This document shows positions 1-6,053 of a stretch of DNA of 6,346 nt, piece after piece. The notes below the pieces were generated by a model that saw nothing but the letters and a program-made list of their open reading frames with translations, was not told where the DNA came from and did no database searches. This DNA comes from JAKALQ01 sp963978265 (GTDB lineage Bacteria; Actinomycetota; Actinomycetes; S36-B12; UBA5976). The DNA lies in assembly GCA_963978265.1 (NCBI GenBank), contig CAXBQV010000092.1, positions 1-6,346 of the forward strand, given 5' to 3'. Positions within the stretch are counted from its first letter, which is position 1. Each line of letters opens with the position of its first letter. A program made the position numbers and the translations under genes.

Positions 1-2
1 AT

Positions 3-119
3 GAGCAGCGACTTTCGATGACTGCACAGACCGAACAGGCCCGACATTTGGCAAAAGAAATCAAAAAGATGCAGTTAAGGCAGAATGAGCTTAAACTCAA
101 AATGGAAAAGAAAGTATAA
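3..119 (+). CDS. C-terminal tail of an unrecognised lysine-rich protein (5' partial)
   Basis: The frame is open from the first complete codon at position 3 to a TAA at 117-119. An ATG at 18 would give a 33-residue peptide, but the frame continues upstream, so this may be the end of a longer protein. The last 25 or so residues are rich in Lys, Glu, Gln and Leu (for example AKEIKKMQLRQNELKLKMEK), a pattern suggesting a charged helix or coiled coil. I do not recognise a family. The base composition (19 G+C of 60 in positions 61-120) and AAA-rich codon use differ sharply from the genes downstream, so this piece may come from another genome or replicon. A chance open frame cannot be excluded at this length. 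Confidence 0.3.
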   Translation, partial: EQRLSMTAQTEQARHLAKEIKKMQLRQNELKLKMEKKV

Positions 120-137
120 GAAGGCAACTAGCTGATT

Positions 138-141
138 GGAG
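138..141 (+). promoter_or_regulatory. Possible ribosome binding site (GGAG) for the ORF at 147
   Basis: GGAG lies five bases before the ATG at 147, a workable Shine-Dalgarno spacing. An in-frame TAG at 129-131 blocks any extension upstream, so 147 is the furthest ATG start. The downstream frame begins inside what looks like the middle of a monooxygenase, so this match may be a coincidence and not a real start signal. Confidence 0.3.
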
Positions 142-146
142 CAGCG

Positions 147-926
147 ATGTTCGAGGAGTTCTTCGCCGGGAAGTGCCAGGCCGTCACCCAGGATGCGTCG
201 GCGCTGGCGGGCGCGATCATCGCCTCGGGCAAGGCGGCGGAAGACACGCTCGATGTCGCGATGAAGCTGTGGCGCTTCAAGGACGGCGACGCGCCGTTCG
301 ATTTTGCCGTCGGCAACCACTCCGGCCACATCAAGCGGCGCGTGATGCCGTCGCCGTACACGAAGCGGCACCCCATCATGATCCGCACCGCGAGCCGCGA
401 CGCAGGCCTCGTGAAGGCCGCGCAAATGGGCTGGCCCGCGTTCCTCGGCGTGCTCGGCGCAGGCTTCGATTCGATCGTGAATGCGAGGGCCAACACCCTC
501 ACGTTTCCACCGGGGACCGCGAAGTACGTGCGGGCAATGCTCCGCGAACTCGGGCGATTCACGCCGATCGCATATCGGCTCGAACTCGAGCACCAGACCG
601 TTGAAATCTCAGGGATGCTCATCGCCGTCGGAAACGGCAGCACCTACGGCGGCGGCATGAAGGTGTGTCCGGGTGCCGACGTGCGCGACGGGGTAGCCGA
701 GATTCTCATCGTCGGAGAGCTCCCGAAGCTGGCGTTCCTCCGGCTCTTCCCGAAGGTGTTCAGCGGAGCGCACGTCCACCATCCCGTGACGCGAGTGCTG
801 CAAAGTGCCGCGTTCACATTGCATGCTCCGGGGCAGACCGCGTGGGCCGACGGTGAATACATCGGTCCCACGCCTGTGCGCTTGCAGGTTGAGCCGCTCG
901 CAGTCCGCATCATCGGGGCGCCATGA
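147..926 (+). CDS. Chimeric ORF: LLM flavin monooxygenase-like fragment joined to C-terminal half of a diacylglycerol/lipid kinase
   Basis: This is a 259-residue frame of two unlike parts. Residues ~33-95 (LDVAMKLW, then PFDF, then RRVMPSPYTKRHPIMI) resemble the middle of luciferase-like FMN/F420 monooxygenases, where a Leu/Trp helix precedes a P-x-PYxKPHPP-type strand. I do not recognise residues 1-32. From about residue 97 it matches the C-terminal lipid-binding domain of the DagK/YegS lipid kinases: FLGVLGAGFDS (99-109), the glycine run NGSTYGGGMKV (163-173), PGADVRDG (175-182), LRLFPKVFSGAHV (198-210) and ADGEYIG (234-240). Such kinases phosphorylate diacylglycerol or related lipids at the membrane and usually have about 300 residues. 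The N-terminal nucleotide-binding domain with its GGDGT motif is absent, so this product should not be a working kinase. The monooxygenase part is likewise only a short internal piece. The stop overlaps the helY start by four bases, which suggests that the kinase half is in its natural place as the first gene of a kinase-helY unit. I infer that the join is an assembly or recombination chimera. Confidence 0.6.
   Translation: MFEEFFAGKCQAVTQDASALAGAIIASGKAAEDTLDVAMKLWRFKDGDAPFDFAVGNHSGHIKRRVMPSPYTKRHPIMIRTASRDAGLVKAAQMGWPAFLGVLGAGFDSIVNARANTLTFPPGTAKYVRAMLRELGRFTPIAYRLELEHQTVEISGMLIAVGNGSTYGGGMKVCPGADVRDGVAEILIVGELPKLAFLRLFPKVFSGAHVHHPVTRVLQSAAFTLHAPGQTAWADGEYIGPTPVRLQVEPLAVRIIGAP
430..455. other. 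Probable chimera junction, monooxygenase to lipid kinase
   Basis: Homology appears to switch within codons for GWPAFLGVLG (residues 95-104). A Gly-Trp-Pro followed by Leu-Gly fits the monooxygenase side, while FLGVLGAGFDS is typical of the kinase, so a few residues could belong to both parents. The exact base cannot be set without aligning both families. Confidence 0.45.
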
Positions 927-3619
927 GTTCACCGGCAGAGCGGTACGCCAAGTCGCGGCAACGCGCGGAAGCGCAGAAGACCTTGCTGCACGAATTCCGC
1001 CGACATCGCCCCTTCGATCTCGACGACTTCCAGGTTCGCGCGTGCGAGGCGCTCGAACGTGGATTCGGTGTTCTCGTTGCCGCGCCCACCGGTGCCGGCA
1101 AGACCGTTGTCGGGGAATTCGCTGTGTACCTCGCACTCCAGCATGGCGGCAAGTGCTTCTACACCACACCGATCAAAGCGCTGTCCAACCAGAAGTACCG
1201 GGATCTCATCGAGGAGTACGGCGAAGAGCGAATCGGGCTCCTCACGGGTGATCTCTCCATCAATGGCGATGCCCCGATCGTCATCATGACGACCGAAGTT
1301 CTCCGGAACATGATCTACGCGGGTTCCGAAGCACTCCTCGGACTCATGCATGTCGTTATGGATGAGGTGCACTATCTGGCTGATCGTGACCGAGGAGCCG
1401 TGTGGGAGGAAGTGATCCTGCATCTGCCGGACTCGGTCACGGTCACCGCCCTCAGTGCGACGGTCAGCAATGCCGAGGAGTTTGGCGATTGGCTGACCAC
1501 AGTTCGTGGAGACACCACCATCATCGTCGAAGAACACCGGCCAGTACCGCTCTGGCAGCACGTGGCTGCCGGATCCCGGATCTACGATCTGTTCAGCGAC
1601 GACGAGCAACGAGAACTCAACCCCGAACTGCTTCGTATCGGCCGGGACCAGGCACGAGCAGAGAAGTTCGACGACCGTCGTCACCATCGAAATCGCACCA
1701 GTCGGGCAACGCCGAGCCGCGTGGATGTGATCGAGAAGTTGCGGGACCACAATCTGCTTCCGGCGATCACGTTCATCTTTTCGCGGGCGGGCTGCGACCA
1801 AGCCGTTCGGCAGTGCTTGACCGCGGGCTTGCGCCTCACAACCCCCGAAGAGCGAAAGTACATCGCGGAATATGCCGAACAACGCACGAGCGACCTTCCC
1901 GGCGAAGACCTGCTTGCGCTCGGATACGAGGAATGGATCGCGGCACTGCAACGAGGCATTGCCGCGCATCACGCCGGCTTGATCCCGAGGTTCAAGGAGA
2001 TTATCGAGGACCTCTTCCAACAGGGCTATCTGAAAGCCGTCTTCGCCACGGAGACACTGGCCCTCGGGATCAACATGCCCGCCCGGTCGGTGGTGCTTGA
2101 ACGGCTGACGAAATGGAACGGCGAGACCCATGCTGACATCACGCCGGGGGAGTACACGCAGTTGACCGGCCGTGCCGGACGACGAGGTATCGACCACGAG
2201 GGACACGCGATCGTCGTTTGGCATGCGGGGCTCGATCCCCGCGCGCTTGCCGGTCTTGCCTCCACACGCACATACCCACTTCGCAGTTCATTCCGGCCCG
2301 CCTACACGATGGCCGTGAACCTTGTGCACAGCATCGGGTACACCGCGGCACGCAATGTGCTCGAGGCGTCGTTCGCGCAGTTCCAGGCCGATCGGGCGGT
2401 CGTCGGACTCGTGAAGCAGGTGCGCAAGAACGAGGAAGCCCTCGACGGCTACCGGGACGCCATGACCTGCCATCTCGGCGATTTCGGTGAGTATGCGTCG
2501 CTGCGCCGCCAGATCAACGAACTCGAGAAGGGGGCCGTGCGGCGCGGCAATGCGCAGGCGCGGATCGATGCTGCGAATTCGCTGAACGCGCTGCAGCCCG
2601 GCGATGTGATCGTCACGACGAGCAGCCGCCGTCCGTCGTACGCAGTCGTCATCGATGACGGGAAACGCCACGGGATGGATGCACGGCCGAGCGTGATGGG
2701 GATCGACCGACAGGTGCGACGCATCAGTGCGGCGGACTTCGACGGTGCGGTGCAGGTTGTTGCGAAGGTGCGCTTGCCGCGGGACCTCGACGCAAGGAAA
2801 CCACACCAACGCCGCCAACTCGCATCGCTGCTCCACGACGCAACAGCTGCTGTCGGACCGGCAGCGCGGCAACGGCCGAAGCGCGAAGTTGCCGATGTCG
2901 ACGACCTCCGCCGCGCATTGCGCGCACACCCGTGTCATGGCTGTGATGAACGCGAGGATCACGCACGCTGGGGAGAGCGGTACTTCCGTCTCGACCACGA
3001 GACGCGACAACTCCGCGATCGCATCGAGCACCGGACGAATTCCATCGCGCGCGCATTCGACAAGGTGTGCGCGGTGCTCGCCGAACTCGGTTATCTGCAG
3101 GGGAGCGGGGAATCGTCGACGGTGACCGCCGAGGGTCTGCAACTCGCGCGACTGCACACCGAGCTCGATCTGCTCGTAGCGGAAGCGTTGCGGCGCAATG
3201 TGTTCGAGGGACTGACCGCTCCCGAGTTCGCTGCCATGGTGTCGTTACTCGTGCATGAAGGCCGCCGGGAGGGCGAGCAGCCCCGTATCCCCGACGGGCG
3301 TTGCGAGGACGTCGCCCACGAACTCGTCGAACTGTGGCTCGAGATCACGTCGGTCGAGGCGGCGATCGGTGCCAGTCAGTTGCGGGAGCCGGATGCATCG
3401 TTCGTCTGGCCGGTGTATCGCTGGGCGAGCGGCGCCCGGCTCTCCAGCGTGCTCCGCGACAGCGATCTGTCGGCCGGTGATTTCGTTCGCTGGGTCCGTC
3501 GGCTCATCGATCTGCTCGAGCAGATCTCAGCGGCGGATTCGGCGTGCCACGATGTTGCGCGGACTGCGGTGGGGCTCCTTCGTCGCGGCATCGTCGCTTC
3601 GATCGACATCGACGAGTGA
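923..3619 (+). CDS. helY: HelY-type Ski2-like DEVH-box RNA helicase
   Basis: This 898-residue superfamily 2 helicase is close to the ~900 of mycobacterial HelY and related to eukaryotic Ski2/Mtr4. It probably unwinds structured RNA with ATP in the cytoplasm. Core motifs appear in order: Q-motif FDLDDFQ (31-37), Walker A AAPTGAGKT (53-61), Ia TTPIKALSNQK (81-91), Ib TTEVLRN (123-129), Walker B DEVH (147-150), SAT (178-180), FIFSRAGCD (284-292), TETLALGINMPA (376-387) and QLTGRAGRRGID (413-424). A long arch-like insertion follows, with a small beta-rich stretch near 556-580 (LQPGDVIVTT) and a Cys/His cluster HPCHGC (669-674). Residues ~730-898 fit the DSHCT helical domain, including SAGDFVRWVRRLIDLLEQI near 850-868. 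All catalytic motifs look intact. The ATG lies in an ATGA overlap with the preceding kinase-like stop, implying translational coupling; only a weak GGGG (915-918) precedes it. The physiological RNA target is not known from the sequence. Confidence 0.95.
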   Translation: MSSPAERYAKSRQRAEAQKTLLHEFRRHRPFDLDDFQVRACEALERGFGVLVAAPTGAGKTVVGEFAVYLALQHGGKCFYTTPIKALSNQKYRDLIEEYGEERIGLLTGDLSINGDAPIVIMTTEVLRNMIYAGSEALLGLMHVVMDEVHYLADRDRGAVWEEVILHLPDSVTVTALSATVSNAEEFGDWLTTVRGDTTIIVEEHRPVPLWQHVAAGSRIYDLFSDDEQRELNPELLRIGRDQARAEKFDDRRHHRNRTSRATPSRVDVIEKLRDHNLLPAITFIFSRAGCDQAVRQCLTAGLRLTTPEERKYIAEYAEQRTSDLPGEDLLALGYEEWIAALQRGIAAHHAGLIPRFKEIIEDLFQQGYLKAVFATETLALGINMPARSVVLERLTKWNGETHADITPGEYTQLTGRAGRRGIDHEGHAIVVWHAGLDPRALAGLASTRTYPLRSSFRPAYTMAVNLVHSIGYTAARNVLEASFAQFQADRAVVGLVKQVRKNEEALDGYRDAMTCHLGDFGEYASLRRQINELEKGAVRRGNAQARIDAANSLNALQPGDVIVTTSSRRPSYAVVIDDGKRHGMDARPSVMGIDRQVRRISAADFDGAVQVVAKVRLPRDLDARKPHQRRQLASLLHDATAAVGPAARQRPKREVADVDDLRRALRAHPCHGCDEREDHARWGERYFRLDHETRQLRDRIEHRTNSIARAFDKVCAVLAELGYLQGSGESSTVTAEGLQLARLHTELDLLVAEALRRNVFEGLTAPEFAAMVSLLVHEGRREGEQPRIPDGRCEDVAHELVELWLEITSVEAAIGASQLREPDASFVWPVYRWASGARLSSVLRDSDLSAGDFVRWVRRLIDLLEQISAADSACHDVARTAVGLLRRGIVASIDIDE

Positions 3620-4495
3620 TTACCAGCGCCCGAGCACCGACTGGATTCCATAGCGTTCGCCGAGCGCCGCGATTGCTTCGTCGTTCCGTTTGACCTTCGG
3701 CACCGGAACTCGACCGCTGCGCAGTGTCACAACCCGCTGGGTACGCCGCAGTTCGTCCGCGTGTTCGCGAAGCGTGGCGGCCTTCGTCCTGGTCAAGGGC
3801 GGTGTGTCGTGGGACGCCGCCTCGAGGATGCCGTCGAGGTTGCCGAACGCCTGCAGATACTGGGCGGCCGTCTTCGCACCGATGCCCGGCGCACCGGGGA
3901 TCCCGTCGCTCGGATCGCCGCGGAGCACCGCAAAATCCGCGTACTGGTCCGCCCGGACACCGTAGGTGCCGAGCACCTGCGTTTCGTCGTACACCGTGTG
4001 CTTGTTCACCCCGGTGCCGAGGTACAACAGCCGCCGACCGGCCGCGTCGTTGACGAGTTGGGTCAGGTCGCGATCGCCGGACACGATGTCGACGGGGGAA
4101 TCGGCGGTGAGTGCGAGCGCCGCGACGACGTCATCCGCCTCCAACTCCGGCGCTCCTGCAACGGCGATCCCCAGTGCGGTGCAGATCTCGGCGATGATGG
4201 GAATCTGCGGTGAAAGCGTGTCCGGCACTTCCTCCAGGTCCTCGATGTCGTCGGCGTCGGCAAGCCGGTGCGTCTTGTATGACGGCAGCAGGTCGACGCG
4301 CCATTGCGGCCGCCAGTCCTCGTCCCAACACGCGACGATCCGGTTCGGCCGGTACTGGTCGCGCAACGAACGCAGGCCGTCGAAGAAGCCGCGGATCGCA
4401 TTCACGGGCTCGCCCCTCGGCGAGACGAGACTGTCGGGCAGCGCGTAGTAGGCGCGGTAGTAGAGCGTCGCGGCATCGAGCAGCATCAGCGTCAT
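3620..4495 (-). CDS. Stand-alone 5'-3' exonuclease (FEN/PolA N-terminal type)
   Basis: This 291-residue protein has the length of the isolated 5'-nuclease family related to the N-terminal domain of DNA polymerase I. These metal-dependent enzymes remove 5' flaps, RNA primers or 5' ends of DNA. The N-terminal Asp is D7 (MLLDAATLYYRAYYALP). A further acidic patch is CWDED (56-60), followed by SYKTHR (72-77), the acidic cluster ELEADD (117-122), SGDRDL (139-144), and the helix-hairpin-helix entry GDPSDGIPGAPGIGAKTA (193-210). No polymerase or 3'-5' exonuclease domain follows, so this is not a truncated PolA. It faces helY, and their stop codons abut without spacer. I recall mycobacteria with a similar exonuclease (Rv2090) close to helY (Rv2092c), which supports the assignment to actinobacteria. 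The start could be the ATG read from 4495 or the one nine bases later (4486); neither has a clear Shine-Dalgarno sequence. Confidence 0.93.
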   Translation of the reverse strand: MTLMLLDAATLYYRAYYALPDSLVSPRGEPVNAIRGFFDGLRSLRDQYRPNRIVACWDEDWRPQWRVDLLPSYKTHRLADADDIEDLEEVPDTLSPQIPIIAEICTALGIAVAGAPELEADDVVAALALTADSPVDIVSGDRDLTQLVNDAAGRRLLYLGTGVNKHTVYDETQVLGTYGVRADQYADFAVLRGDPSDGIPGAPGIGAKTAAQYLQAFGNLDGILEAASHDTPPLTRTKAATLREHADELRRTQRVVTLRSGRVPVPKVKRNDEAIAALGERYGIQSVLGRW

Positions 4496-4501
4496 GCACC
4501 C

Positions 4502-4507
4502 ATTCTG
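4502..4507 (-). promoter_or_regulatory. Possible -10 element for a leaderless exonuclease transcript
   Basis: Read on the minus strand this is CAGAAT, followed by six bases and then the ATG at 4495. That spacing would place the transcription start on or next to the start codon, as in the leaderless transcripts common in actinobacteria. The hexamer keeps only the A at position 2 and the T at position 6 of TANNNT, and no -35 is evident, so support is weak. Confidence 0.25.
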
Positions 4508-4514
4508 CCGCCAT

Positions 4515-4520
4515 TACAGT
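4515..4520 (+). promoter_or_regulatory. Possible -10 element (TACAGT) for a leaderless amidohydrolase transcript
   Basis: TACAGT fits TANNNT and ends six bases before the ATG at 4527, so transcription could begin on the start codon itself. No Shine-Dalgarno sequence precedes that ATG, which agrees with leaderless translation. No good -35 match is seen about 17 bases upstream, where the sequence is already the start of the divergent exonuclease gene. Confidence 0.35.
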
Positions 4521-4526
4521 TGCGGC

Positions 4527-6053
4527 ATGCGGGTGCTGCTGCGGAACGGCGTGATCTATGCGAACGGCCCGCAACCGCTCACCGCAATGTTGCTTGCCGA
4601 TGATCGGATCGTGTGGATCGGGACCGACCATGCGGCCCACGAGGCCGACCGGATCGTGGATCTGGACGGACGGATCGTCGTTCCGGCGTTCGTCGACGCC
4701 CACGTGCACACAACCGCCACTGGGCTCGCGACCATCGATTGCACTGTGCATGATCATCGCCGACTGCTCGATCGCTTCACCGGCAGCGATACGGTGGTCA
4801 TCGGGCACGGCTGGGACGACACCGGCTGGCCACCGGACTGGTTCAGTCTCGATGAACTCGACGCCCGCGTCGGAAACACGGTCGTCTACGCGTCGCGCAT
4901 CGACGTGCACTCGGCATTCGTATCGAGGTCGCTCCTCGAACGGGTTCCTGCACAACTCGACGGATGGTCTGCTACCGGCATCCTCACGCGTGCAGCACAT
5001 GCAGCGGCCCGCGAAATGGCGTTCGGCCTCTTGAGCGACGAGCAGCGTCGCAACGCCCAACGTCGCATCCTTGCACTCGCCGCCGAGCGCGGAATCGCCT
5101 GTATCCAGGAGATGGCCGGGCCCCAGATTTCGTCATTCCGCGATGCCGAAGTCCTCCTCGGGCAACGCGCGCCGTCCGTGCCCGAGATCTTCGTGTGGTG
5201 GGGTGAACTCCACGGGCACGACCGCGCCCAGCTGCTCGGCGCGCACGGCGTCGGCGGTGACCTCGTCATCGACGGTTCGGTCGGATCCCGAACGGCTGCA
5301 TTCTGCGAGCACTACGCCGACGGTGACACGACCGGCACGCTCTATCAGGAGGATGCGGAACTCGTCGCGCACATCACGGAAGCGGCGCGACGCGGAATGT
5401 GCACCGCATTCCATGCGATCGGGGACGACGCCACCCGACAGATCGTCGCTGCGTTCTCATCGGTGGCCGCGAGCATCGGTGTCGATCGGATGCGCGCAGG
5501 GCGGCACCGCATCGAACACTGCGAACTCGTCTCGGACGCCGATTTGGGCACGATGGCCGGCCTCGGACTCATCGCAAGTGTGCAACCGCAATTCGATGCC
5601 GAATGGGGAGGCGAACGTGGCATGTATGCGCGTCGGCTCGGGCCACGCGCACAGCGCATGAACCGTTTCGCGTCGATGTCGCGGGCAGGAGTGCAGTTGG
5701 CGTTCGGATCCGACGCACCGGTCACACCGATGGATCCGTGGGCGGCCGTGCACGCCGCCCACATGCACCGCACCGAGTCGGAGCGCATTTCGCAACGTGC
5801 GGCGATTGCAGCACACACCCGCGGCGGTTGGCGGGCGGTGGGCATCGACGATGCGGGCGTGCTCGCCGAGGGCTGGGAGGCCACGTTCGCAGTGTGGGAA
5901 TCCGACGGCGCCCCTTCGTTGCCGTTGGACCAACGTGTTGCGCGGTGGTCCACGGATCCGCGAGCCGGAATTCCACTCCTGCCCGACATGCGGCAGGCTC
6001 GCTGCGTGCTGACGGTCCGCAGGGGAAGGACGTTGTTCGATGCGCTCGGCTAG
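4527..6053 (+). CDS. YtcJ-like amidohydrolase (amidohydrolase family 3)
   Basis: This is a 508-residue metal-dependent hydrolase from the ATG at 4527. The frame extends to an ATG at 4494, but that start lies on the divergent exonuclease start codon and adds 11 unlike residues, whereas MRVLLRNGVIY is the usual first strand of these enzymes. Counting from 4527, the metal ligands are HVH (59-61), preceded by VVPAFVDA. Later come VIDGSVGSRTAAF (247-259), a stretch typical of YtcJ proteins, H296 in AFHAIGDDA, H331 in HRIEHCEL, and D396 in AFGSDAPVTPMDPW. The C-terminal segment rebuilds the small beta domain with GWEATFAVWE and a final LTVRRGRTLF. No signal peptide is seen, so it should be cytoplasmic. 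Enzymes of this group cleave C-N bonds in amides or formamides (NfdA-type), but the substrate here cannot be told. Its 3' end overlaps the next gene by 14 bases, suggesting co-transcription with lnt. Confidence 0.9.
   Translation: MRVLLRNGVIYANGPQPLTAMLLADDRIVWIGTDHAAHEADRIVDLDGRIVVPAFVDAHVHTTATGLATIDCTVHDHRRLLDRFTGSDTVVIGHGWDDTGWPPDWFSLDELDARVGNTVVYASRIDVHSAFVSRSLLERVPAQLDGWSATGILTRAAHAAAREMAFGLLSDEQRRNAQRRILALAAERGIACIQEMAGPQISSFRDAEVLLGQRAPSVPEIFVWWGELHGHDRAQLLGAHGVGGDLVIDGSVGSRTAAFCEHYADGDTTGTLYQEDAELVAHITEAARRGMCTAFHAIGDDATRQIVAAFSSVAASIGVDRMRAGRHRIEHCELVSDADLGTMAGLGLIASVQPQFDAEWGGERGMYARRLGPRAQRMNRFASMSRAGVQLAFGSDAPVTPMDPWAAVHAAHMHRTESERISQRAAIAAHTRGGWRAVGIDDAGVLAEGWEATFAVWESDGAPSLPLDQRVARWSTDPRAGIPLLPDMRQARCVLTVRRGRTLFDALG
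6021..6030 (+). promoter_or_regulatory. Ribosome binding site for the lnt start at 6040
   Basis: AGGGGAAGGA lies inside the end of the amidohydrolase gene and finishes nine bases before the ATG at 6040. It is the best purine-rich Shine-Dalgarno candidate in the window. Together with the membrane-protein-like N-terminus that follows, it decides this start. Confidence 0.55.

Noticed and set aside
147..926. A novel bifunctional monooxygenase-lipid kinase
   Set aside because: Both partners lack the parts needed for catalysis, so a working fusion enzyme is not credible on this sequence alone.
929..2224. Long minus-strand open frame (431 codons) opposite helY
   Set aside because: It lies wholly opposite the clearly conserved helicase core and its translation has no recognisable motif. 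High GC produces long shadow frames.
2288..3157. Minus-strand open frame of 289 codons
   Set aside because: Antisense shadow of the helY C-terminal region, with an Arg/Cys/His-rich translation and no family resemblance.
923..3619. Helicase as part of a defence or CRISPR-linked system
   Set aside because: Motif order, length and C-terminal domain fit housekeeping HelY, and no nuclease-effector, methylase or repeat array is nearby. The neighbouring exonuclease is the common stand-alone FEN type.
4494..4526. Upstream ATG start for the amidohydrolase at 4494
   Set aside because: It would sit on the exonuclease start codon and add residues (MHPFCRHYSCG) that do not fit the family. The ATG at 4527 begins the normal first strand.
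4131..5060. Minus-strand open frame of 309 codons spanning the exonuclease-amidohydrolase boundary
   Set aside because: It overlaps two well-supported genes in a different frame and reads as low-complexity, arginine-rich sequence.
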